Below, piece by piece: positions 55,619-64,000 of a stretch of 64,000 bases of DNA; position 1 is the stretch's first letter; each line of letters starts with the position of its first letter. Below the pieces are notes generated by a model that saw only the letters and a program-made list of their open reading frames with translations, was not told the DNA's origin and did no database searches. This stretch comes from UBA2357 sp041916775 (lineage in GTDB: Bacteria > Pseudomonadota > Gammaproteobacteria > Burkholderiales > Rhodocyclaceae). The position numbers and the translations under genes were made by a program. The stretch is taken from contig JAYRYZ010000027.1 in assembly GCA_041916775.1 (NCBI GenBank), positions 1 to 64,000 of the forward strand, written 5' to 3'.

Positions 55619-55773
55619 AATCCTTCCGGCGTAACCGGAAAATGGATCACCGAGGACATGGGAACGCACCGGCCGCATCTTGCGGAACAATGCCACCGGG
55701 CCCGCGCATGCGGTACAAAGGCAAGGCTCCAGGGCTCGACAGACGCCTCTGGGTTGGTTGAAGCCGAAAGGCA

Positions 55774-55805
55774 CCAGGCGCCCATCGGGCACCGCTGCCG
55801 CCTGG
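55774..55805. other. nested stem-loop in the right arm
   Basis: CCAGGCG (55774-55780) pairs with CGCCTGG (55799-55805), and inside it GCCC-ATC-GGGC can form a small hairpin. It may be a small RNA end or a protein-binding site; nothing identifies it. Confidence 0.35.
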
Positions 55806-55868
55806 CCCGGACAATCTCCACCGGAGCAACGGCAGCAACTCAACGGAAAGCACCTTGCCGTTACCGCG

Positions 55869-55888
55869 TGACGGTACACTTGACGGTA
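55869..55888. repeat. arm-type repeat, right end
   Basis: This is the second exact copy of TGACGGTACACTTGACGGTA (first at 41573-41592), 64 bp before the attR core. Confidence 0.7.
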
Positions 55889-55952
55889 CACCACGCAAAT
55901 CGAAACCGAGAACAGCCACAGAACCCGCTCCAGGCTTGAAAAACTCCACCGA

Positions 55953-55971
55953 GTTCGATTCCTGTCGAGGG
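55953..55971 (+). repeat. attR core (direct repeat with attL)
   Basis: GTTCGATTCCTGTCGAGGG repeats the tRNA-Arg 3' part. It is followed by ACCA, whereas the tRNA has one more G (GGGGACCA), so the displaced chromosomal copy has lost one base of the acceptor stem. Confidence 0.9.
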
Positions 55972-56019
55972 ACCAGTTGCCCCCAGAATCACCCGCAACA
56001 TCAAGGCAGTACAGACGAC

Positions 56020-56050
56020 AAACCCGCGAATTCACTGGAATCGCGGGTTT
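56020..56050 (+). terminator. original tRNA-Arg terminator beyond attR
   Basis: AAACCCGCGA and TCGCGGGTTT form a 10-bp stem followed by further Ts and TTGTTGT. It is probably the chromosomal terminator displaced from the tRNA by the insertion. Confidence 0.85.
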
Positions 56051-56070
56051 TTTGTTGTCCGGGGACGTGC

Positions 56071-56634
56071 CTATCTCGTCTGGCCGACTGCCTCCTGATG
56101 ACGTCTGAGACCTTCGGCGAACTTGCGCTCCATTTCGGTTCCACTGGAGGCGAGTACGTTCTTGGTGACGTCTGTGATCGATACGCTGACACCGACCATT
56201 GCACCGCTGTTGGTCTCCTCCCACGAGTAGGCACAGACGGCCTCGCCCGGCAGGGCGAAGAAGACCAACCCCGCATCGAGGGGGGCGTTGGGCAGTCGCA
56301 GGTACGACGAGTACAAGTCAGCCGCGTCAAAGGGGTCGGTCGCGACGTCATTGACGTAAACGGTGTCCTGCCAGTCGAAGTTGTAGGCCTCGTAACTACG
56401 CGACAGGGAAGTCGCGAGAACGAGCGGATCCACGCCATTGCTGTACTTCTCTGCGAACACGAACAACACGCGGTAACCCTGGTAGGTTGGCTGACCGGTC
56501 GAGACGATCGAACAGGCAATCTGCGGGGTGTTCCCTGAGTGATAACCGGTCGTGCTGATGTTCAACATGTCAGCGCTGGCCTGGGAGCAGAGCGCGGAGG
56601 CGAGCCCGGCTAGCGCGAGTTGGCGAAAGTGCAT
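56071..56634 (-). CDS. secreted hypothetical protein
   Basis: The 187-residue protein has a signal peptide (MHFRQLALAGLASALCSQASA). The mature part is beta-rich with two cysteines, and includes VLFVFAEKYSNGVDPLVLAT and LVFFALPGEAVCAYSW. No PEP-CTERM tail or lipobox is seen. AGGGGAA before the ATG at 56634 supports that start. Family and function are not recognised. It stands alone beside the element's right end. Confidence 0.7.
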   Translation of the reverse strand: MHFRQLALAGLASALCSQASADMLNISTTGYHSGNTPQIACSIVSTGQPTYQGYRVLFVFAEKYSNGVDPLVLATSLSRSYEAYNFDWQDTVYVNDVATDPFDAADLYSSYLRLPNAPLDAGLVFFALPGEAVCAYSWEETNSGAMVGVSVSITDVTKNVLASSGTEMERKFAEGLRRHQEAVGQTR

Positions 56635-57066
56635 GATGAATTCCCCTATCGATGAACGTAAGGTGAGTGCTCCGCGTTTCGGTCGGGGCACCGGAAGCCG
56701 TGGCGCCACCCGCAATAGGGTGACGTACTGCCAACCTGCGCCAGCCATTGCGGCGCAATTCTGGTCATGAGGCTCCTCCTTCATTTGTATCACATACTGC
56801 GCGGCCTGCAAGCGAGGAATGCAGCCATGTTGCGCCAGCTCAAGAATCATCACGCAGGTTCGTGAGAGGCGCTCCACGCACCGTTTTTGAGGCCTTGAGA
56901 GACCCCGTTCGAGTGATCTGCGCCGTTTGTGGATATCCACAATGGCGTCATCCAACCCGCTGCACCAGAATGAATCACGACATCGCACCAAGCCACGCGA
57001 TGTGACGTCGGCACTTAGTGCGGATGGCAGATAAATTCTGGCGCTGAATCTGGAGGAGAGAGTCTC
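56635..57066. other. 432-bp intergenic region upstream of dctP
   Basis: No coding ORF is supported. It holds the 16-bp palindrome at 56927-56942 and, just before dctP, a GGAGGAGAG ribosome site. No sigma-54 GG-N10-GC pattern was found, although many dct operons use it. Confidence 0.5.
56927..56942. promoter_or_regulatory. perfect 16-bp palindrome upstream of dctP
   Basis: TTGTGGATATCCACAA is perfectly self-complementary and lies 124 bp before the dctP start. It has the form of a dimeric-regulator operator; the cognate regulator is not identifiable here. Confidence 0.4.
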
Positions 57067-58071
57067 ATGAAAGTTCGTGCACTTCTGGTAGGTCTGGTAG
57101 CAATGGGTCTGTCGGCCGCGTCGGTCGCGGCGGATCCGATCGTCATCAAGTTCAGCCACGTGGTGGCGCAGGACACACCAAAGGGCAAGGCCGCTGAGAA
57201 GTTCAAGCAGCTTGCCGAGCAATACACCAACGGTGCAGTAAAGGTCGAGGTGTACGCCAACAGCACGCTCTACAAGGACAAGGAAGAGATGGAGGCGCTG
57301 CAGCTCGGCGCGGTTCAGATGCTGGCGCCGTCGCTTGCGAAGTTCGGCCCTCTGGGCGTACGCGAGTTCGAGGTATTCGATCTGCCCTACATCTTCGATG
57401 GCTACGACGCCCTGAACAAGGTGACGCAGGGCCCAGTCGGCGCGCAGTTGCTGGCCAAGTTGGAGCCCAAGGGCATCAAGGGCCTGGCGTTCTGGGACAA
57501 CGGCTTCAAGTCGTTCTCGGCGAACACTCCGATCAGGATGCCGGAAGACCTGCGGGGCAAGAAGATGCGCATCCAGTCGTCCAAGGTGCTGGAGGAACAG
57601 ATGCGCGAGGTGAAGGCGCTGCCACAGGTGATGGCCTTCTCCGAGGTCTACCAGGCACTACAGACCGGCGTGGTGGACGGCACGGAGAACCCCCACTCCA
57701 ACCTCTTCACGCAGAAGATGCATGAGGTGCAGAAGCACATGACGCTCACCGACCACGGCTATCTCGGCTACGCGGTGATCACCAACAAGAAGTTCTGGGA
57801 CGGCCTGCCCGCCGAGGTGCGCACCCAGCTCGACAAGGCGATGCAGGAGTCGACCACCTACGCGAACCAGATCGCGAAGGAGGAGAACGACAAGGCGCTG
57901 GAAGGTGTGCGCGCCTCGGGCAAGACCGAGATCCACACTCCGACCGATGCCGAGAAGGCTGCCTTCAAGAAGGGGCTGGCACCGGTGCATAAGAAGATGG
58001 AATCCCGCATCGGGGCCGACCTGATCCAGTCGATCTACAAGGAAACCGGCTTCGACCCCTCGAAGCAGTAA
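57067..58071 (+). CDS. dctP: TRAP transporter substrate-binding protein DctP
   Basis: The 334-residue periplasmic protein has a signal peptide (MKVRALLVGLVAMGLSAASV, cleavage near AAADP) and the DctP fold. Signatures are IVIKFSHVVAQDTPKGKAAE, LRGKKMRIQSSKVLEEQM with the conserved carboxylate-binding Arg, and FSEVYQALQTGVVDGTENP. It captures C4-dicarboxylates or related organic acids for DctQM. A strong ribosome site GGAGGAGAG precedes the ATG. Confidence 0.93.
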   Translation: MKVRALLVGLVAMGLSAASVAADPIVIKFSHVVAQDTPKGKAAEKFKQLAEQYTNGAVKVEVYANSTLYKDKEEMEALQLGAVQMLAPSLAKFGPLGVREFEVFDLPYIFDGYDALNKVTQGPVGAQLLAKLEPKGIKGLAFWDNGFKSFSANTPIRMPEDLRGKKMRIQSSKVLEEQMREVKALPQVMAFSEVYQALQTGVVDGTENPHSNLFTQKMHEVQKHMTLTDHGYLGYAVITNKKFWDGLPAEVRTQLDKAMQESTTYANQIAKEENDKALEGVRASGKTEIHTPTDAEKAAFKKGLAPVHKKMESRIGADLIQSIYKETGFDPSKQ

Positions 58072-58090
58072 GCCCAGGCTTGCCCTTGAC

Positions 58091-58116
58091 GCCCGTCAGA
58101 CGTGCTCCTGACGGGC
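58091..58116 (+). terminator. attenuator hairpin between dctP and dctQ
   Basis: GCCCGTCAG and CTGACGGGC form a 9-bp stem followed by GC and seven Ts, inside the operon. It probably lets most transcripts end after dctP, giving excess binding protein over the membrane subunits. Confidence 0.85.
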
Positions 58117-58140
58117 GCTTTTTTTCCAGAGAGGCTTCTC

Positions 58141-58854
58141 ATGACAAAGATTCTGGATCGTCTGGAAGAGATCATCATTGCCAGCCTGATGGCCATCGCG
58201 ACGATCGTCATCTTCATCTCCGTGGTGCATCGCTACGCCTCCGGCTACGCGATCCCCGGCCTGCAGGACTGGCTGCTGGAGATGAACGTCGGCTGGGCGC
58301 AGGAATTCTGCATCATCCTGTTCGTATGGATGGCGAAGTTCGGCGCAGCCTATGGTGTGCGCACCGGCATTCACGTCGGGGTCGACATCCTCATCAACAA
58401 GCTCACCGACAAGCCGCGCGCGCTGCTGATCCAGCTGGGGCTGATCTGCGGTGTGGTGTTCACCGGCCTCATCGGCATCTTCGGCGCGCTGTTCGTGTGG
58501 GAGAACGGCATGGCTTACGAAACACTGAGCCTGTTCGGTCGCGACACCGGCGACTTCTTCGAGGGGCCAACCACGCCAGACCTGGAATGGCCGACCTGGA
58601 TTGTTTACTCGGCGGTACCGTTGGGCTCGTTCCTGATGTGCTTCCGCTTCATGCAGGTGATGGCGCAGTTTGCCCGCACCGGCGAGTTGCCGACGCACAA
58701 CCACGGCCATGTCGAAGGCCTGGACGACGAGACCGAGGCGCTCTCCATCGGCGAGGCGATCGTCGCGGCAGAGGATATCGAACACAGCCACGCGGGCAAG
58801 AGCGACGAGGAGTGGGCCAAGACCCATCCCAAGCGCCCTGACGGCAAGCGCTGA
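58141..58854 (+). CDS. dctQ: TRAP transporter small permease DctQ
   Basis: The 237-residue membrane protein has four transmembrane helices (about 10-32, 55-75, 98-122, 150-172), with WAQEFCIILFVWMAKFGAAY and VRTGIHVGVDIL typical of DctQ. A hydrophilic, acidic C-terminal tail of about 60 residues is longer than usual. The ATG at 58141 is used; the longer frame starts inside the attenuator hairpin. Confidence 0.9.
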   Translation: MTKILDRLEEIIIASLMAIATIVIFISVVHRYASGYAIPGLQDWLLEMNVGWAQEFCIILFVWMAKFGAAYGVRTGIHVGVDILINKLTDKPRALLIQLGLICGVVFTGLIGIFGALFVWENGMAYETLSLFGRDTGDFFEGPTTPDLEWPTWIVYSAVPLGSFLMCFRFMQVMAQFARTGELPTHNHGHVEGLDDETEALSIGEAIVAAEDIEHSHAGKSDEEWAKTHPKRPDGKR

Positions 58855-58868
58855 GAGGAGCAGACGAA

Positions 58869-60155
58869 ATGACCAATACCATTGCAATATTCGGCCTGCT
58901 CGTCGTCCTGATGGCGATCGGCATGCCCGTCGGCGTGGCGCTCGGCCTGACGGTGCTGAGCTTCATGTTCATCTTCACCGATGTGCCGCTCGAATCCGTG
59001 GCGCTGAAGATGTTCACCGGTATCGAGAAGTTCGAGATCATGGCGATCCCGTTCTTCATCCTCGCCGGCAACTTCCTCACCCACGGCGGGGTCGCCCGGC
59101 GCATGATCAACTTCGCCACCGCGATGGTCGGCCACCTGCGTGGCGGCCTTGGCATGTCGGCAGTGCTGGCGTGCGCGCTGTTCGCCGCGGTATCGGGCTC
59201 GAGCCCGGCGACGGTGGTGGCGATCGGCTCGATCCTGATCCCGGCGATGATCAAGCAGGGCTACCCGATCCGCTTCGGTGCGGGCGTCGTGGCCTCGGCG
59301 GGTGGCCTGGGCATCCTGATCCCACCGTCGATCGTGATGGTGATGTACTCGGTGACGACCAACTCGTCGGTCGGTGCATTGTTCATGGCGGGCGTGATCC
59401 CCGGTCTCTTGCTCGCGTTCATGCTCGGTCTGTGCACCTGGTGGGTGGCCAAGAAGAACAACTACCCGACGCTGCCGCGCGTGAGCTGGGGTGACCGATT
59501 CAAGGCTTTCCGCAAGGCGTTCTGGGGCCTGATGCTGATCGTGGTGGTGATGGGCGGGATCTACTCCGGCATGTTCACCCCCACCGAGGCAGCGGCAATG
59601 AGCGCGGTGTACGCCTTCTTCATTGCGGTGTTCGTCTATAAGGACCTCACCTTCAAGCAGATCCCGAAGGTGTTGCTCGACTCGGCGAACATGAGCGCGA
59701 TGCTGCTCTTCATCATCGCCAGCGCGGTGCTGTTCTCGTTCATCCTCACCAGCGAGCAGATCCCGCAGCGCATGGCGGATGCGATCGTCGCGAGCGGCAT
59801 GGGGCCGATCGGCTTCCTGATCGTGGTGAACATTCTGCTGCTGGTTGCCGGCGCGCTGATGGAGCCATCGTCGATCATCCTGATCCTCGCCCCGATCCTG
59901 TTCCCGGTGGCGGTGGCGCTGGGCATCGACCCGATCCACTTCGGCGTGATGATCGTGGTGAACATGGAGATCGGCATGATCACGCCGCCAGTCGGCCTCA
60001 ACCTGTTCGTCGCGAGCGGCATCACCAATGCCGGCCTCACCGAGATGAGCAAGGCGGTGATGCCTTGGCTCTATACGATGCTGGCGTTTCTGATGATGAT
60101 CACCTACATCCCGAGCATCTCGACCTTCCTGCCGAAGGCGCTGGGCATGATGTAA
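58869..60155 (+). CDS. dctM: TRAP transporter large permease DctM
   Basis: The 428-residue membrane protein has about 11-12 transmembrane helices and matches DctM throughout: AIPFFILAGNFLTHGGVARR, SGSSPATVVAIGSI, GILIPPSIVMVMYSV and ITPPVGLNLFVASG. It forms the Na+-driven channel with DctQ. AGAGGAG precedes the ATG by 8 bp. Confidence 0.94.
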   Translation: MTNTIAIFGLLVVLMAIGMPVGVALGLTVLSFMFIFTDVPLESVALKMFTGIEKFEIMAIPFFILAGNFLTHGGVARRMINFATAMVGHLRGGLGMSAVLACALFAAVSGSSPATVVAIGSILIPAMIKQGYPIRFGAGVVASAGGLGILIPPSIVMVMYSVTTNSSVGALFMAGVIPGLLLAFMLGLCTWWVAKKNNYPTLPRVSWGDRFKAFRKAFWGLMLIVVVMGGIYSGMFTPTEAAAMSAVYAFFIAVFVYKDLTFKQIPKVLLDSANMSAMLLFIIASAVLFSFILTSEQIPQRMADAIVASGMGPIGFLIVVNILLLVAGALMEPSSIILILAPILFPVAVALGIDPIHFGVMIVVNMEIGMITPPVGLNLFVASGITNAGLTEMSKAVMPWLYTMLAFLMMITYIPSISTFLPKALGMM

Positions 60156-60183
60156 GGACGCCCTCGAGAGAGCGCCAGACCGC

Positions 60184-60209
60184 AACGCCCGGCCTCAGTG
60201 CCGGGCGTT
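60184..60209 (+). terminator. terminator of the dctPQM operon
   Basis: AACGCCCGGC and GCCGGGCGTT form a 10-bp stem with a six-base loop, followed by CTTATTTTG. It lies between the converging dctM and protease genes. Confidence 0.85.
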
Positions 60210-60228
60210 CTTATTTTGAATCGCGCAG

Positions 60229-61041
60229 TTACCGCGCCCTGGCGATCAGCGCAGCAAGATGCTCGACCGGAATCGCATAGCTGATTCCAGAAGGATCACT
60301 CAGGATCTTTTCCTTGGAGGACTTGACGAACACCATGTTGATCACGCCGACGACCGCGCCGGTCGCCGGGTCGTACACCGGGCTGCCGCTATTGCCTGGA
60401 TAAGCGGTGGCATCGAGCTGATAGACGCGAAACGGGTCGCTGGCCAGGCGCCGGATCAGCGCCGGGTCGAGCGCGCGCGAGTTGTCCTGCGGAATGCCGA
60501 TGGGCGTGATCGACGCGATGATGCCGCGATGCGTGACCGGGAAAAAGCCCAGCGCATTTCCGATCGGAAAGCCGGTGAACGCAATATCCTGCCCCTCCTG
60601 CACTCGGCTGTCCTGACCCGCCAAACGCAGTGGCGGGAGCGGTTCGCCCTCGATCGCGAGCAATGCGAGATCTCGTGCCTGCTCCTGCACCAGAAGGCGC
60701 GCGGGTCGAACGGCAATGGATGTACCCCCCTCGCCGGTCGGAACCGCAATCGCGAGCGTCTCCATTGCTCCGGTGTTAAGGCTGACCCCTGCAACATGTG
60801 CATTGGTCGCGATCCGCCGACCATCAGCGACGGCAAAACCAGTGCCGAGAAACTGGAACGAAGGGTTGCGAGTGCGCTGAAAGGTACCAACTGCGACCAC
60901 GGAGGGCTTGATGGCGCGCACTGTCCTTGGCAATTCCGCGCGAACTGCGTGATGTGGCAGCAGACAGCCTGCTGCGGTCGCGATACAAGCAGACAACAGC
61001 CTACGGCGCCCTGCATCCAGTACATCGATTCGTTCAGTCAT
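60229..61041 (-). CDS. trypsin-like serine protease (HtrA-type, no PDZ)
   Basis: The 270-residue protein has an N-terminal signal with RRR (GRRRLLSACIATAAGCLL), which may be Tat or Sec. The S1C protease triad is His82 (ATNAHVAG), Asp124 (ARDLALL) and Ser218 (PGNSGSPVY). No PDZ domain follows, unlike DegP. Its start overlaps the lytic transglycosylase stop by 8 bp, making it the last gene of the leftward exopolysaccharide-type cluster. Confidence 0.85.
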   Translation of the reverse strand: MTERIDVLDAGRRRLLSACIATAAGCLLPHHAVRAELPRTVRAIKPSVVAVGTFQRTRNPSFQFLGTGFAVADGRRIATNAHVAGVSLNTGAMETLAIAVPTGEGGTSIAVRPARLLVQEQARDLALLAIEGEPLPPLRLAGQDSRVQEGQDIAFTGFPIGNALGFFPVTHRGIIASITPIGIPQDNSRALDPALIRRLASDPFRVYQLDATAYPGNSGSPVYDPATGAVVGVINMVFVKSSKEKILSDPSGISYAIPVEHLAALIARAR

Positions 61042-61978
61042 CCTCGCCGTGCGCCGCCAATCTGATCGCGCTCAGCATCGGACTCGGCTCGACGAGATTG
61101 CTGTCGAACGGATGCTGCCGGTATTGGACGATGTTGAGGATGCGCTCGACATAGGCTTGCGTTTCCTTGTAGGGAGGGATCCCGCGGTAGCGGTTCACCG
61201 CCCCCTCGCCCGCGTTGTACGCGGCAGCAGCAAGAGCGATGTCGCCTTCGAAATACGCAAGCAGCCAGCGCAGGTAAGCGAGTCCGCCCTTGATGTTCTC
61301 ACGCGGGTCGAACACGTTGGAGACGTTGAAGCGCACAGCCGTATCCGGAATCAGCTGCATCACCCCCATGGCGTTCTTGGGCGACACGGCGGCGGGGTCG
61401 AGCGCCGACTCGGTAGTCGCAATCGCAAGCGCGAAGCCGGGACTCACCTGGTACTCCTCGGCGAGGTCCATCACCAACTGGGCGATCTCGCGGCGCTCCC
61501 GGGATAGTCGTGCGATACGCGAGGCGAGCGCGTCAGGGTCATCGGCAAACGGCCGCGGTGCGAGGCAATCCGGCTTGACAGCGACATCACTACCGGTGAA
61601 GCGCAGCATGCCACGCGCATGACCATGCCCACGCTCCGCAGCCATGGCGAACAATGCGCTGGCGTGCGCATCGTCGCGCGGCAGGCCGCGTCCGTTCGCA
61701 TACATCCAGCCGAGCGCGTACATCGCCTCCGGATCCCCGATACGTGCCGCCTCGCAATACATGGCTGCCGCTTGCAGGGGATCCTTCGCAACGCCTTCAC
61801 CGTGCTCAAGCGCGACCGCCGAGGCAAGCAGCGCACGCGCGCGCTGACCATCGTCGGTCGCAGGCAATGAAGTGCGCGCCAACTCGGAATTGGCGAGCGA
61901 CGCTGCAGGTACCAAGGCGAGCAGGGTCAGCAGCGAGACCCGGCGAACGCCGGCCCGCATGCGGGAGGACTTATCCAT
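61034..61978 (-). CDS. lytic transglycosylase with Sel1 repeats
   Basis: The 314-residue protein has a signal peptide (about 1-29), two Sel1-like repeats (about 47-120) and a C-terminal SLT domain. That domain carries catalytic Glu190 in ALAIATTES, then GVMQLIPDTA and YNAGEGAVNRY. It cuts peptidoglycan without hydrolysis and may open the wall for polymer or protein export. AGGAG upstream supports 61978; an earlier start adds 20 residues. Confidence 0.88.
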   Translation of the reverse strand: MDKSSRMRAGVRRVSLLTLLALVPAASLANSELARTSLPATDDGQRARALLASAVALEHGEGVAKDPLQAAAMYCEAARIGDPEAMYALGWMYANGRGLPRDDAHASALFAMAAERGHGHARGMLRFTGSDVAVKPDCLAPRPFADDPDALASRIARLSRERREIAQLVMDLAEEYQVSPGFALAIATTESALDPAAVSPKNAMGVMQLIPDTAVRFNVSNVFDPRENIKGGLAYLRWLLAYFEGDIALAAAAYNAGEGAVNRYRGIPPYKETQAYVERILNIVQYRQHPFDSNLVEPSPMLSAIRLAAHGEDD

Positions 61979-62025
61979 CGTGGCGCTCCTACTGCATCGT
62001 GTTCCTTCTTGATAGCAGACGCCGG

Positions 62026-63306
<1,281 letters not shown>

Positions 63307-63395
63307 TTCTTGCAGTCCTTGTCATACATGAATCTTCGCCGCACGCGAGGCGCAGCCCATGATCTGGTGATTCTGCCCCACACCTGGGGGCGACG

Positions 63396-64000
63396 TCACA
63401 GCCCCTTCCTGAGCTTGTCGACTTCTGCGAGCAGGGGCTCGTTGGTCGGATTGTCCTTCACGATCTCGTCCAGCGTGCGCGCTGCATCGGTCTTCCTGCC
63501 AGAATCGAGATAGGCACGCGCAAGGTTCAGCCGCAGCGCGGGCACGCGCGGAGCGAGCTCCACGGCCCGCTTGAGGCTGGCGATTCCCTTCTCGTGGTCG
63601 CCTTTCTTGACCTGCAACATGCCGAGGGTATCCAGGAAGGCTCCATTGCCCGGTTCCAGCAACACCGCACGTTCGGCAAGCGCCACGGCGTCGTCGCGTC
63701 CGAGTTGGCCAGCCACCCACGCCAGGTTGTTCAGCATGAGGGCATTGTTGCCATTCGATGCGAGCAGTTCCCGATAGCTCGCTTCGGCCTCTTCGAGCCG
63801 GTTCTCGGCGATAGCACGCTCGGCCATGTAGTTGCGTGAAACGAAATCACCCGGGTTGGCACGCATCCACTCCACCAAGGGCTTCTCGATCTCCTTGAGT
63901 TTGCCGATACGTGCGGCAGCCGCATGGATGCGCACGATGAGATCGCCCGACGGGTCCTTCGCGAAGCCCGATTGTAGGACCTTCAGCGCGGGCTCCCACT
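63396..64000 (-). CDS. prsT: PEP-CTERM system TPR protein PrsT (partial)
   Basis: The reading frame enters from the right edge and is open from 64000 to the stop at 63396; only the last 201 residues are visible. They form consecutive TPR units, with LNNLAWVAGQLGRDDAVALA and DTLGMLQVKKGDHEKGIASL typical of the large lipoprotein PrsT of exosortase loci. The real start is outside the window; a GTG at 63935 is internal. Confidence 0.75.
   Translation of the reverse strand, partial: WEPALKVLQSGFAKDPSGDLIVRIHAAAARIGKLKEIEKPLVEWMRANPGDFVSRNYMAERAIAENRLEEAEASYRELLASNGNNALMLNNLAWVAGQLGRDDAVALAERAVLLEPGNGAFLDTLGMLQVKKGDHEKGIASLKRAVELAPRVPALRLNLARAYLDSGRKTDAARTLDEIVKDNPTNEPLLAEVDKLRKGL

Larger units (their letters stand above)
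55619..55952. other. gene-free right arm of the element
   Basis: No ORF in either strand looks coding; several short ones lack ribosome sites and family features. The region holds a folded segment (55774-55805) and the right arm-type repeat (55869-55888). Confidence 0.5.
41435..55971 (+). mobile_element. integrated phage satellite-like element (about 14.5 kb) in tRNA-Arg(CCT)
   Basis: The element lies between 19-bp direct repeats of the tRNA 3' end. It carries a P4-type integrase, AlpA, an RNA-immunity leader, Toprim primase, a DUF3987 protein, an iteron array, small and large terminase, major capsid protein and tape-measure protein, all on the plus strand. No gene for portal, head protease, tail tube or sheath, baseplate, fibre, holin or endolysin is seen. 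Compact size, P4-like regulation and self-encoded packaging and capsid point to a capsid-forming satellite; a deleted prophage is the alternative. Confidence 0.85.

Noticed and set aside
41435..55971. Complete inducible prophage
   Set aside because: No portal, protease, tail tube, baseplate, lysis or lysogeny-repressor gene can be found in the 14.5 kb.
55577..56224. 215-codon minus-strand ORF across attR
   Set aside because: It spans the attachment site, terminator and arm repeat and has unusual Cys-rich composition, so it is unlikely to be coding.
57000..57066. Sigma-54 promoter before dctP (GGCACTTAGTGC)
   Set aside because: Spacing between GG and GC is 8 rather than 10, so it does not fit RpoN recognition.

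Overview
The window is high-GC, tightly packed DNA from a betaproteobacterium, most likely of the Rhodocyclales (Thauera/Azoarcus/Zoogloea type). This is inferred from gene content and order (hemC-hemD-hemX-hemY beside ppc, algZ/algR beside argH, dusB-fis-purH-purD, surA-pdxA-rsmA) and from exosortase/PEP-CTERM components at both ends. No database search was possible, so the lineage is inference.

Region 1 (1-41,383) is ordinary core chromosome. It holds xth, a Crp/Fnr-type regulator with a small DUF2892 membrane protein, a PEP-CTERM secreted protein behind a good sigma-54 promoter, and the lptD-surA-pdxA-rsmA envelope/ribosome operon. Next come the amgK-murU cell-wall recycling pair, pepP-ubiH, dusB-fis, purH-purD, and hemF facing hemC-D-X-Y. 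They are followed by ppc, the AlgZ/AlgR-like two-component pair, argH, a Ser/Thr kinase fused to a cyclic-nucleotide-binding domain, prpE, a REC protein with a degenerate GGDEF-like domain, acuI, an HDOD protein, lemA with a GIDE-like EF-hand membrane protein, uup, and a 'SpecificRecomb' family membrane protein.

Region 2 (about 41,435-55,971) is a 14.5-kb integrated element in the 3' end of tRNA-Arg(CCT). It is bounded by 19-bp direct repeats, with a 20-bp arm-type repeat just inside each end. Its order is integrase, AlpA, an RNA-immunity leader, small ORFs, Toprim primase, DUF3987 protein, an iteron-like origin, TerS, TerL, a small ORF, major capsid protein, a small ORF and a tape-measure protein. 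No portal, head protease, tail tube, baseplate or lysis gene is visible. It therefore looks like a phage satellite (P4/PICI-like, with its own packaging and capsid genes) rather than a complete prophage. Two non-coding parts stand out. The first is a leader in which a C4/CI-type antisense RNA exposes CGCCAA, while two flanking stem-loops display the exact complement TTGGCG in their loops, with a terminator between. The second is four blocks of the 9-mer GACAAACAC arranged as two direct and two inverted blocks next to an AT-rich tract.

Region 3 (55,972-64,000) is chromosome again: an orphan secreted protein, a dctP-dctQ-dctM TRAP transporter with a hairpin after dctP, and a leftward cluster. 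That cluster comprises a PEP-CTERM-type TPR protein (cut by the window edge), a UDP-N-acetylhexosamine dehydrogenase, a Sel1/SLT lytic transglycosylase and a trypsin-like protease. It is probably the edge of an exopolysaccharide/exosortase locus that would serve PEP-CTERM proteins such as the one at 2149-2916.
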